Source of the DNA: Marinobacter sp. 2_MG-2023
GTDB taxonomy: Bacteria > Pseudomonadota > Gammaproteobacteria > Pseudomonadales > Oleiphilaceae
Direction of reading: 5' to 3'
NCBI RefSeq assembly: GCF_030546935.1
Contig: NZ_JAUOPH010000004.1
Span: 558,001 to 622,000 of the forward strand
DNA length: 64,000 nt
The translations under genes were made by a program, and so were the position numbers. Position 1 is the stretch's first letter. Every line of letters starts with the position of its first letter. The notes beneath the pieces were generated by a model. It did no database searches. It was not told where the DNA came from and saw only the letters and a list, made by a program, of their open reading frames with translations. Positions 18,721 to 26,514 of this stretch are shown piece by piece.

Positions 18721-19667
18721 TCTTTTGCTCCGATGTCAGTCTCCTGAAAGGGATGTTCTTTTTTCCAGTGGCGGGCAATATCAATACGCCGGCACACCCA
18801 TACCTGCTCGTGTTCCTGGATATAATCCAGGAACCTCTGTAAAGCCCTGAAGCGGCCTGGACGGCCAACAACCCGGCAGTGCAGGCCTATGGACATCATC
18901 TTCGGAGCATCTGCACCCTCTTCGTACAACACATCAAAAGTGTCTTTCAGGTATTGAAAGAACTGCTCTCCCGAGTTGAACCCCTGAGGTGAACTGAAGC
19001 GCATATCGTTGGTTTCCAGGCTGTAAGGCACGACCAGATGGGGTTTGTGCTCCCCGTCGCGGGTTTCAACCTTCGTCCAGAAAGGAAGATCATCACCGTA
19101 GTAATCACTGTCGTATTCCAGTCCGCCATGTTCCACAGCCAGGCGGCGGGTATTGGGACTGTCGCGGCCGGTATACCAGCCCAGCGCAGGTGCTCCGGTC
19201 AAACAGGTATGCTGCTCCAGCGCCAGCTCCATATAGCGGCGCTCTTCTGCCTCTGCCATGTCCTGATAGTGGATCCAGCGCTGGCCATGGCACGCAATCT
19301 CATGGCCATCGTCGATAAAGGCCTGTACCACCTCCGGGTTTCTGGAAAGAGCCATAGTCACCCCGAAGACCGTCAGAGGTAACTTACGCTTGCGAAACTC
19401 ACGCAGAATGCGCCAGACACCAGCACGGGAGCCATACTCATAGAGGGACTCCATGCTCATGTGCCGGCCTCGATAGGCTTCGGCACCAATGATGTCAGAG
19501 AGAAATGTTTCAGAGTGCTCATCCCCGTGAAGCACACAGTTCTCTCCGCCTTCTTCGTAATTCAGAACAAACTGGACAGCTATCCGAGCGTTGCCCGGCC
19601 AACTGGCATGAGGAGGGTTTTCACCATAACCCCGCATATCTCTCGGGTAGGAGACGTTCTCATTCAT
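18717..19667 (-). CDS. puuE: Allantoinase, PuuE type (polysaccharide deacetylase fold)
   Basis: A 316-residue protein of the metal-independent allantoinase family PuuE. The N-terminal block YPRDMRGYGENPPHASWPG and the following VQFVLNYEEGGENCVLHGD are near-diagnostic, and FIDDGHEIACHGQRWIHY is the deacetylase-fold motif. It opens the allantoin ring to allantoate. The start overlaps the stop of the RutR-like regulator by four bases, so regulator and enzyme are made from the same message. The dihydroorotase-type allantoinase AllB is not present, which is usual where PuuD and PuuE occur together. Confidence 0.95.
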   Translation of the reverse strand: MNENVSYPRDMRGYGENPPHASWPGNARIAVQFVLNYEEGGENCVLHGDEHSETFLSDIIGAEAYRGRHMSMESLYEYGSRAGVWRILREFRKRKLPLTVFGVTMALSRNPEVVQAFIDDGHEIACHGQRWIHYQDMAEAEERRYMELALEQHTCLTGAPALGWYTGRDSPNTRRLAVEHGGLEYDSDYYGDDLPFWTKVETRDGEHKPHLVVPYSLETNDMRFSSPQGFNSGEQFFQYLKDTFDVLYEEGADAPKMMSIGLHCRVVGRPGRFRALQRFLDYIQEHEQVWVCRRIDIARHWKKEHPFQETDIGAKE

Positions 19668-20353
19668 TTAGGACTCTCAAGGCCGCAGCCCCGCAAGATC
19701 ACATCAACCAGGAAGTCAGCCGCATGATCAAAGTCACGCTTCTCATACTCGGCCTTGTTCTCGACCATCAGGATCTGCACGTGGAAGTCGGCATAATGTT
19801 GTGTGGATGACCAGATCAGGAAAATCAACTGTACCGGGTCTACAGGCGCCATACGGCCATCGTCTATCCACGACTGCATGACCTCTGCCCTACCCCGGAC
19901 CCACTCACGCATATTGGTGCGCAGGTGCTCCATAAGAAACGGAGCGCCCTGGATGATTTCCATGGCGAACAGGCGGGAAGACAAGGGGTACTTTCGGGAC
20001 ATCTCGACTTTGGTCCGGATAAACGTGGCCAACGCCTCGGCCGGATCATCTTCTGGCCGGATTTCAGTGAACACCTTGTTCCAGCGCGCCAGAATGTCAT
20101 CAAACATGGCGCTATACATTCGCTTCTTGTTACTGAAATAGTAAAGCACGTTGGATTTTGGCAGTCCGGCCCGCTCGGCAATGCTCTGGATAGTGGCGCC
20201 CTTGTAGCCGTTTAGAGCAAATTCTTCCTCCGCAGCCACCAGGATCTTCTCCCTGTTTCGCACCCGTATCCTGCCCGGCCGGTACTTCCGGCCTTTCTCA
20301 TCCTTACTCGCCTTCTCTGAAACCGAAATGTCTGCAACGGTGTTCTTGGTCAT
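19664..20353 (-). CDS. TetR family regulator, RutR-like
   Basis: A 229-residue repressor. The N-terminal helix-turn-helix spans roughly residues 35-80 (REKILVAAEEEFALNGYKG, IAERAGLPKSNVLYYFSNK). The C-terminal part matches E. coli RutR closely in pattern: VEMSRKYPLSSRLFAMEIIQGAP, MAPVDPVQLIFLIWSSTQHYADF. RutR senses uracil and represses pyrimidine and purine catabolic genes. In this window several palindromes resemble its operator. The gene lies between the OmpK-like channel and allantoinase in a co-directional array and overlaps puuE by four bases. The ligand is unknown; a purine, an allantoin-pathway intermediate or uracil are all possible. Confidence 0.92.
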   Translation of the reverse strand: MTKNTVADISVSEKASKDEKGRKYRPGRIRVRNREKILVAAEEEFALNGYKGATIQSIAERAGLPKSNVLYYFSNKKRMYSAMFDDILARWNKVFTEIRPEDDPAEALATFIRTKVEMSRKYPLSSRLFAMEIIQGAPFLMEHLRTNMREWVRGRAEVMQSWIDDGRMAPVDPVQLIFLIWSSTQHYADFHVQILMVENKAEYEKRDFDHAADFLVDVILRGCGLESPK

Positions 20354-20381
20354 GAGCCTCTCACTTGTTATCCATTTATTC

Positions 20382-20414
20382 AGGAGTCCGACAGTATGAT
20401 TCTGCCGGACTCCT
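20382..20414. terminator. Hairpin between OmpK-like gene and rutR-like gene
   Basis: AGGAGTCCG and CGGACTCCT (20382-20390 and 20406-20414) form a perfect nine-base stem, extended inside the loop by CAG/CTG. It sits just after the stop of the channel gene and before the start of the regulator. No T run follows on either strand, so it may be a partial terminator or an mRNA-stabilising hairpin. Confidence 0.5.
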
Positions 20415-20422
20415 GCTCAGGA

Positions 20423-21199
20423 TCAAAAGTGGAATTTCACCAACGCACTGACAGAGCTCTGATCGCCGATCAGGTTGTCACCCAGACCATACTTATTCTT
20501 CCAGTACTGGTACTCGATACCGGCGTACAAGACACCCGGCGCGCCCCAGAAGTTACCCATATCCAACTTGACCTGCGGGGTGAACTGGAATTCTGATTTG
20601 TGATCAGATTCGGCAGACGACCAATCAATGTAGCCATCAATGAGGAATTTGGCCGAACCAATATCGAACGGATATCCCCAAGTGACCGTCAACTGTTTGT
20701 CATCGCTGATCTGATCATTATCAACGTAGTAAACAGAGGTATTGAAGTACATGAAGCCAGGCAGGTCCCAGGAAAAGCCAAAACCGGCGAGATAGTTGTT
20801 TACCTGGGTACCGCCACCAAACTCATATTGACCCGCAAGACTTACATCCTTGACCGGACCAAAACTAAGGTCAGAGCCTGTTAGCCAGCTCCCGCTCAGG
20901 TTGGGCGCAAACTCCCCGTAGACATTATCAACGCCTTCAACATCGCCTTGACCCTGGTCACGGTCGATGAAGAAGAAGGTGCTACCCCAGTTGTGAGCGG
21001 TGGCATTCTCAAAGGTGAAATAAGTCGCCTCATATTGAAACCCGCCGTCACCGCCGGGATCGAACTCAACACCTTCATACTGGTTGCTGTGAAGTATGGA
21101 GATACTGGATCCTCCGAAGAACTTCTCAGCGTGGGCAGCCGGGGCAAAAGATGCGGCAGCCACACAGCCGGCGATCAGTGTTTTACGAAATGCATTCAT
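20423..21199 (-). CDS. OmpK/Tsx-like outer-membrane nucleoside channel
   Basis: A 258-residue beta-barrel precursor. A signal peptide of about 24 residues ends in AHA-EK. The remainder shows alternating strands with aromatic girdles and ends in LVKFHF, the terminal phenylalanine expected of an outer-membrane barrel. GGSSISILHSNQYEG and WGYPFDIGSAKFLIDGYIDW fit the nucleoside-specific channel family (Channel_Tsx). It should admit nucleosides or bases to the periplasm. It lies 62 bases downstream of the second ABC permease, so outer-membrane entry and inner-membrane uptake are encoded side by side and are probably co-expressed. Confidence 0.9.
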   Translation of the reverse strand: MNAFRKTLIAGCVAAASFAPAAHAEKFFGGSSISILHSNQYEGVEFDPGGDGGFQYEATYFTFENATAHNWGSTFFFIDRDQGQGDVEGVDNVYGEFAPNLSGSWLTGSDLSFGPVKDVSLAGQYEFGGGTQVNNYLAGFGFSWDLPGFMYFNTSVYYVDNDQISDDKQLTVTWGYPFDIGSAKFLIDGYIDWSSAESDHKSEFQFTPQVKLDMGNFWGAPGVLYAGIEYQYWKNKYGLGDNLIGDQSSVSALVKFHF

Positions 21200-21261
21200 G
21201 GTTAATCCTCTCAGGTTACATTTTTCATTTTTTAGGGTTGGCTAACTGCTGATCATTATTG

Positions 21262-22182
21262 TTAGGACCCCGGCCGGTATGGCTGGCCGAGGGAAAGCGG
21301 GGTATTCAATCGGGTTCGTGCCGGGTTCCAGGACAACAGAACCAGCATGAGAATCGTGACTACGTATGGCAGCATGGCGAGCAACTCCGTAGAGCTTTTC
21401 CAGCCCAGGCCCTGCAGCACCAGGTGCAAAATGCTGGCCGCGCCAAAAAGGTAGGCCCCCAGAATCAACCGCTCCGGCCTCCAGGTGGCAAAGACCACCA
21501 ATGCCAGAGCTATCCAGCCACGACCGGCTGTCATGTTCTCGGTCCAGAGCGGGGTGTAGGCCAGGGAAAGGTAGGCACCGGCAAGCCCGGCCATGCCGCC
21601 GCCAAACGCAACGGCCAGATAACGCACCAGCAACACTTTGAGACCATTGGCGTTAGCTGCTTCGGGGTCCTCACCGATGGCGCGCAACAGCAAGCCACCG
21701 CGGCTATATCGAAGGAACAGCGCTACGACCGCGAAGGCTATAAAAGAGGTGTAGACCAACGCATCCTGGTCAAAGAACACTCGGCCCAATACTGGAATGT
21801 CGCTAAGCAGAGGTATGGCCACACGGCTGAAGCCATCGATGGAAGAGCCCACAAAACCTGCTCCGAGAAACGCGCTCAAGCCAGTGCCAAATATCGTCAG
21901 AGCCAGCCCTGCCGCGTACTGGTTCGCTGCCAGAGTCACCGCCATGAAAGCGAACAGCAGTGACATCGCAATTCCGGCCATAATGGCTGCAGCTACTCCC
22001 ACAAGCAGGCTGCCACTGGACAGGGCCGCCGCAAACCCGGCTACGGCACCCATCAGCATCATGCCCTCCTGGCCCAGATTGAGAACGCCGGAGCGCTCGC
22101 AGATCAGTTCTCCCAGCGCCACGAGCAACAGCGGGGTACCGGCAACCACTGTCGCAGCCAGCACATTGGTCAACAGTTCCAT
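21262..22182 (-). CDS. Nucleoside-type ABC importer permease, NupQ/YufQ-like (second system)
   Basis: A 306-residue inner-membrane permease. SGVLNLGQEGMMLMGAVAGF, LLLRAIGEDPEAANANGLKV and MTAGRGWIALALVVFATW mirror the protein at 4328-5254. The ATG at 22182 follows the previous stop by one base and has a strong AGGAGGT site seven bases ahead; an alternative start at 22218 would overlap the upstream gene by 35 bases without a ribosome site. It is the third gene of the importer operon that starts at 24812. Confidence 0.92.
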   Translation of the reverse strand: MELLTNVLAATVVAGTPLLLVALGELICERSGVLNLGQEGMMLMGAVAGFAAALSSGSLLVGVAAAIMAGIAMSLLFAFMAVTLAANQYAAGLALTIFGTGLSAFLGAGFVGSSIDGFSRVAIPLLSDIPVLGRVFFDQDALVYTSFIAFAVVALFLRYSRGGLLLRAIGEDPEAANANGLKVLLVRYLAVAFGGGMAGLAGAYLSLAYTPLWTENMTAGRGWIALALVVFATWRPERLILGAYLFGAASILHLVLQGLGWKSSTELLAMLPYVVTILMLVLLSWNPARTRLNTPLSLGQPYRPGS

Positions 22183-22183
22183 C

Positions 22184-23290
22184 TCACACCTCCTGCGGTG
22201 CAGCCGCAACGGCCGCACTCCTGGGTTGCGGGGCCGCTTTCTTCAGCCGAATCCGGTAATGGATAAAGGCGTCGCAGGTCAGCAGATAAAACAGCAGTAG
22301 CCCTTGAAACAGTGCCGTCACAGCTTTGGGCATCTGCATGGCAATCTGCAGAATCTCCCCGCCAATGAAGGTCAGCGCCAGCAATGCACTGGCAGCAACA
22401 ATACCCACCGCATGCATTCGCCCAAGAAACACAACGATGATTGCGGTATAGCCGTACCCGGGAGACACCTGTGGTACCAGCTGGCCAATGGGTCCCGTTA
22501 CTTCCGAGGCTCCGGCCAGGCCCGCTGTCGCACCACCAACAAGAAAGGCAAACCAGGTCAACTGGCGAACGCGAAACCCGGCGAATGCAGCCGCCCGGTG
22601 GTCCTGACCGATCACGCTTAACTGAAATCCAATGAAGCTGCGAGCAAACAGTACCCAGACCGCCACCGCAGCCAACAAACCGAAAGCAAGGCCCAGGTGT
22701 AAACGGGTGCCCTCAATCAATGCCGGCAGCAGCGCCGACTCGGCGAACATGATCGACTGCGGAAAGCCGAAACCATAAGGGTCCTTGAGCGGCCCGTGCA
22801 CGACATACAACAACAGGTTCAGGGCGATGTAATTGAGCATGATGGTGGTGAGAATCTCATTGCAGTGCAGGTGGGTTTTCAGGCCCGCAGCAATAGCGGC
22901 CCAGAACATGCCACCCAGCACACCCGTCAGAAGCACCACCGGCAGCACCCAGAATCCACTCACAGCCGAGAGCTGCACAGCCATCACACTGGCGCCCAGG
23001 GCCCCCATCAGGAAATGACCTTCAGCACCGATGTTCCACAACTTGGCCTTGTAACAAACGGTCAGACCAGCAGCACACAACAGCAGAGGCGCCATTTTCA
23101 GACCCAGCTCTGCCAATCCCGGCAGATCGCTGATTGGTGTTATAAAGAAAAACTTCAGACCTTCTACCGGGTCTTTACCGATCACCAGGAACAGAATGAA
23201 CCCGGTGATAACAGTCAGAACCAGTGCCAGGAGTGGTGATGCCCAGCGCATCACAGACGAAGCAACAGGGCGACGCTCAAGCAACAGCAT
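22184..23290 (-). CDS. Nucleoside-type ABC importer permease, NupP/YufP-like (second system)
   Basis: A 368-residue permease. It contains CYKAKLWNIGAEGHFLMGALGA and NEILTTIMLNYIALNLLLY, the hallmark blocks of the first permease of BMP-linked importers. I chose the ATG at 23290, which has GGAGG seven bases ahead and overlaps the ATPase stop by 14 bases; the ATG at 23311 lacks such a site. It works with the permease at 21262-22182 and the ATPase at 23277-24812. No BMP binding protein lies in this operon; the lone one at 36222-37289 is the likely partner. Confidence 0.92.
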   Translation of the reverse strand: MLLLERRPVASSVMRWASPLLALVLTVITGFILFLVIGKDPVEGLKFFFITPISDLPGLAELGLKMAPLLLCAAGLTVCYKAKLWNIGAEGHFLMGALGASVMAVQLSAVSGFWVLPVVLLTGVLGGMFWAAIAAGLKTHLHCNEILTTIMLNYIALNLLLYVVHGPLKDPYGFGFPQSIMFAESALLPALIEGTRLHLGLAFGLLAAVAVWVLFARSFIGFQLSVIGQDHRAAAFAGFRVRQLTWFAFLVGGATAGLAGASEVTGPIGQLVPQVSPGYGYTAIIVVFLGRMHAVGIVAASALLALTFIGGEILQIAMQMPKAVTALFQGLLLFYLLTCDAFIHYRIRLKKAAPQPRSAAVAAAPQEV

Positions 23291-24812
23291 GAGCCACCTC
23301 CGTGGATTCAAATTCCCCAGCCATCCATTGACCCAACTGCTCTATGTGCAATTCGGACGTGGGGGCCAGTGGGGACAACCGGCCATCACAAAGTGCGCCC
23401 AGGCGATTACACAGTTGGTAGAGTTCATCCAGGTCTTCAGAGATCAACAGGATTGCCGCGCCCTCATCCCGAAGCTTTACGAGAGACTCGTGGATAGCCA
23501 CGGCTGACCCCACATCAACACCCCAGGTCGGGTGTGAAGCCACGAGAAGGCGAGGGTTTTGCAGGGCTTCACGGCCGATAATGTATTTTTGCAGGTTGCC
23601 GCCTGACAGGCTCCCTGCAGTACTGTTTTCACCGGTGCAACGAACGCCAAAACGGCGAATCACCTCACGGGAGAACTCTCGTACGCGGCGAGACCGTATC
23701 AGGCCACGCTCGACCAGCCCCTGCCCGGAGGCAGTCAGCAGGGCGTTATCCGCCAGGGACATATCAGGCACGGCGCCGCGCCCAAGGCGCTCCTCCGGAA
23801 CAATCGCCACACCCAGCTTCCTGCGCTGATCGGGGAACAGGGTTTGAATATTCTGGCCACTCAGACTGATCGTCCCGGCGTCAGCTCGAATCTCGCCGGA
23901 CAAAGCTTTGAGCAGTTCATCCTGGCCATTACCGGCAACCCCGGCAATGCCGACAATCTCCCCCTTGTGCAGATCCAGATTCACATTATCGAGACTGGTT
24001 CCGAAGGGATCCTTGCTTTTCCAGTCAAGACTTCTGACTTCCAGTAAGGTCTCGCCCGGTTCCGCAGCAGTCACCTGAGTTGAAATCGGAGTGTCGTCAC
24101 CCACCATCAGGCGTGCGATTTCAGAAGCGGAGATCTCTGCAGGCTGACAGTCACCACTGACCCGCCCCTGACGTAAAACCGTAGCGGTGTGGCAAAGGCT
24201 GCGAACCTCCTCCAGTTTGTGGCTGATAAATAGGATGCTGCAGCCCTCTTTCGACAATGTTCTCAACGTCGCAAAGAGTGAGGTGACTTCCTGGGGCGTA
24301 AGAACGGATGTTGGCTCATCCAGTATCAGCAGGGTGGTCTCCTGAATCAGGCAGCGAACAATTTCCACACGCTGCCGCTCACCCACCGACAAAGTGCTGA
24401 TATATCGCCTTGGGTCCAACTCCATGCCATATCGCTCAGAGACTTCGCTGATGCGCTGGTTCAGCTGGCTTCGGTTACGAGCTTCATCCGGTGGCAAGCT
24501 AAGCGCAATATTCTCGGCCACCGTCAGGGTCTCGAACAGGGAGAAATGCTGAAACACCATGCCAATACCCATGCGTCGGGCCTGGGCAGGGTTATCGACA
24601 TGCACGGCATGGCCATTCCAGACGATCCGCCCCTGGTCGGGCTGAACCACCCCATAGATCACTTTCATCAGGGTGCTTTTGCCAGCGCCGTTTTCGCCCA
24701 GAAGCGCGTGGATCTCCCCTGCTTCCACAGTGAGATCAATACCGTCATTCGCCCGGCACCCCGGGTATTCCTTGACGATGTTTTCAAGCTTCAGACGTAT
24801 CGCCGCAGTCAT
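23277..24812 (-). CDS. Nucleoside-type ABC importer, double ATP-binding protein (second system)
   Basis: A 511-residue double-domain ATPase. The first domain has GENGAGKSTLMKVIYG, LSVGERQRVEIVRCL and LLILDEPTSVLT. The second has GVAGNGQDELLKAL, LSGGNLQKYIIGRE and the degenerate Walker B segment ASHPTWGVDV. The start is most likely the ATG at 24812, where homology begins (IRLKLENIVKEYPG); upstream in-frame ATGs reach to 24872 but would run across the predicted operator at 24861-24876. This gene leads the importer operon, transcribed away from xdhA across a shared control region. Confidence 0.92.
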   Translation of the reverse strand: MTAAIRLKLENIVKEYPGCRANDGIDLTVEAGEIHALLGENGAGKSTLMKVIYGVVQPDQGRIVWNGHAVHVDNPAQARRMGIGMVFQHFSLFETLTVAENIALSLPPDEARNRSQLNQRISEVSERYGMELDPRRYISTLSVGERQRVEIVRCLIQETTLLILDEPTSVLTPQEVTSLFATLRTLSKEGCSILFISHKLEEVRSLCHTATVLRQGRVSGDCQPAEISASEIARLMVGDDTPISTQVTAAEPGETLLEVRSLDWKSKDPFGTSLDNVNLDLHKGEIVGIAGVAGNGQDELLKALSGEIRADAGTISLSGQNIQTLFPDQRRKLGVAIVPEERLGRGAVPDMSLADNALLTASGQGLVERGLIRSRRVREFSREVIRRFGVRCTGENSTAGSLSGGNLQKYIIGREALQNPRLLVASHPTWGVDVGSAVAIHESLVKLRDEGAAILLISEDLDELYQLCNRLGALCDGRLSPLAPTSELHIEQLGQWMAGEFESTEVAHAVA

Positions 24813-24860
24813 ACACAGCCCCATGTTCATCCAAATGTATTTGGCCTCTGAATTCATAAA

Positions 24861-24876
24861 CTGACCAAACAATCAA
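24861..24876. promoter_or_regulatory. RutR-like operator, importer side
   Basis: CTGACCAAACAATCAA fits the RutR consensus at 10 of 14 positions; the left half-site TGACCA is perfect. It covers or lies just downstream of the start predicted from the sigma-54-type promoter at 24890-24905, the same geometry as at 8459-8498. Confidence 0.5.
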
Positions 24877-24889
24877 CATTTGAGGTACC

Positions 24890-24905
24890 AGCAATATGCT
24901 TGCCA
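24890..24905 (-). promoter_or_regulatory. Sigma-54-type promoter of the second importer operon
   Basis: The minus strand reads TGGCAAGCATATTGCT, with GG and GC correctly spaced and only the sixth base off the TGGCAC-N5-TTGCT consensus. It lies about 78 bases ahead of the ATG at 24812. Confidence 0.65.
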
Positions 24906-24935
24906 AAAATTAATACTCCGCAAAAAACGACTAAT

Positions 24936-24951
24936 TAAACCAATTGGTCAG
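24936..24951. promoter_or_regulatory. RutR-like operator, xdh side
   Basis: TAAACCAATTGGTCAG matches the RutR consensus at 11 of 14 positions, with the central ACCA-N2-TGGTCA intact. It overlaps the -24 element of the promoter at 24945-24960, so binding should exclude polymerase. Confidence 0.55.
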
Positions 24952-24960
24952 CTTTTTGCA
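24945..24960 (+). promoter_or_regulatory. Sigma-54-type promoter of the xdhABC operon
   Basis: TGGTCAGCTTTTTGCA has the GG and TTGCA elements at correct spacing. The predicted start is near 24972, leaving a leader of about 80 bases before the GTG at 25051. The minus-strand promoter at 37355-37370 differs from it by one base. Confidence 0.6.
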
Positions 24961-25050
24961 GAAACCCTGTCAGAAACATTGAAGCGCCGGCCTGAAGCCA
25001 AGGGCAGTGCACCCCGGAACACCGCAAATAGACTGCTAGCGGAGAGAGCT

Positions 25051-26514
25051 GTGATCGAATTCCTTATGAACGGTCAAATTGAAAAACTTGACCATATCGA
25101 CCCAAATTTGAGCATTCTGGAATGGTTGCGCACCAAAATGCGACTTACCGGCACCAAAGAGGGATGCGCCTCAGGTGACTGTGGCGCCTGTACAGTGATT
25201 ACCGGAACCCCTGATGAAAGCGGGGCGATGAGTTATCAGGCGATCAACAGCTGCATTACTTTGATGGCAAGCCTGCACGGTAAGGAACTGATCACCATCG
25301 AGGCTTTTCAACAAGAGCCGGGGCATCCTGTACAAAGCAACATGGTCAAACACCACGGGGCCCAATGCGGCTTCTGCACACCCGGCATAGTGATGTCATT
25401 AACAGCGCTGCACGCCAACCGCAAAAAGGGAGGCACCAGTAACGACCAGATCCTTGAAGCCTTATCCGGCAACCTTTGCCGCTGCACCGGTTACCGCCCC
25501 ATTATTGAGGCCAGCCACCAGGCCATGGTCGAGGAATGGCAACCGGAATCAGGGCACCCAGCTGCGGGAATAGCCCATAAAGCCCCTGCCAGCTCCCTTA
25601 CAGGCATGCACAAGAACAGCTATACACTGAGCTCGCCAGAAGGCTGCCGTTATGACTCACCTGTGAACCTTGACCAGCTCCGTGCACTACGCCGCGAGGC
25701 CCCCGCGTCACGCCTGGTGGCCGGCGGCACAGACCTGATGCTGGAGATAACTCAGCAACTCAGCACCCTGGGCCACCTGATCAGTGTGGAACGAATACCC
25801 GAATTGCAGGGCTGCGTGCTGGATGGAAGCGAACTGGTGATCGGCGCGGCCACAACTTATCAACAACTAAGAACGCCTTTGAGCGAACACTGGCCGGCCT
25901 TCGATGCCATGCTGGAGCGACTGGGGTCACTGCAGATCCGCAACCGCGGTACCTTGGGAGGCAACATCGCCAACGCATCGCCGATTGGCGATATGCCACC
26001 GCCGCTGATCGCCCTCGGCGCCACACTGGTGCTGGATGGTCCTGATGGCGAGCGCCGCCTGCCACTGGACGAGTTTTTCCAGGGCTATAAACAGACCAGC
26101 CTCCAGCCTGGGGAGTTTGTTCACTCCGTGCGGGTGCCGGTACCTTCAGCCAATGAAGCCCTATACATCCACAAGGTGTCGAAACGCCTGGATGATGATA
26201 TCTCGGCGGTTCTGGGAGCCTTCCGGCTGACGATCGACAAGGGCGTTGTCCTTGCCTGTCGTCTCGCCTTCGGTGGTATGGCCGCCGTTCCTGCGCGAGC
26301 CCTCCATGCAGAAGCGGCCCTGACCGGTCAGCCCTGGAACGAAGAATCCGTGCAAGCTGCAATAACAGCCCTGACCAGTGATTTCTCGCCTCTCAGCGAT
26401 GCCCGCGCCTCCTCCGGCTATCGCCTGCAGGTTGCTGGCAACCTGTTGCGACGCACTCTACTGGCGTCTACCTCCCTGTACGGCGAACAACTGATGGTGA
26501 CAGATTATGCGTAA
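25051..26514 (+). CDS. xdhA: Xanthine dehydrogenase small subunit (2Fe-2S and FAD domains)
   Basis: A 487-residue subunit combining the two iron-sulfur domains and the FAD domain. Cluster motifs are GCASGDCGACTVITG, AQCGFCTPGIV and LSGNLCRCTGYRPI. The FAD motifs are VAGGTDLMLEITQQL and LGGNIANASPIGDMPPPLIALGA. I place the start at GTG 25051, because GGAGAG stands five bases ahead, the protein then begins with the conserved IEFLMNG, and the length suits XdhA; the reading frame is open further upstream to 24880, but that stretch is promoter DNA. It passes electrons from the molybdenum subunit XdhB to NAD+. The stop overlaps xdhB by eight bases. Confidence 0.95.
   Translation: MIEFLMNGQIEKLDHIDPNLSILEWLRTKMRLTGTKEGCASGDCGACTVITGTPDESGAMSYQAINSCITLMASLHGKELITIEAFQQEPGHPVQSNMVKHHGAQCGFCTPGIVMSLTALHANRKKGGTSNDQILEALSGNLCRCTGYRPIIEASHQAMVEEWQPESGHPAAGIAHKAPASSLTGMHKNSYTLSSPEGCRYDSPVNLDQLRALRREAPASRLVAGGTDLMLEITQQLSTLGHLISVERIPELQGCVLDGSELVIGAATTYQQLRTPLSEHWPAFDAMLERLGSLQIRNRGTLGGNIANASPIGDMPPPLIALGATLVLDGPDGERRLPLDEFFQGYKQTSLQPGEFVHSVRVPVPSANEALYIHKVSKRLDDDISAVLGAFRLTIDKGVVLACRLAFGGMAAVPARALHAEAALTGQPWNEESVQAAITALTSDFSPLSDARASSGYRLQVAGNLLRRTLLASTSLYGEQLMVTDYA

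Noticed and set aside
24880..25050. Upstream extension of the XdhA reading frame by 57 codons
   Set aside because: The stretch contains the predicted promoter and operator, has no ribosome site at its start and no XdhA-like residues; GTG at 25051 fits the family length and has GGAGAG ahead.
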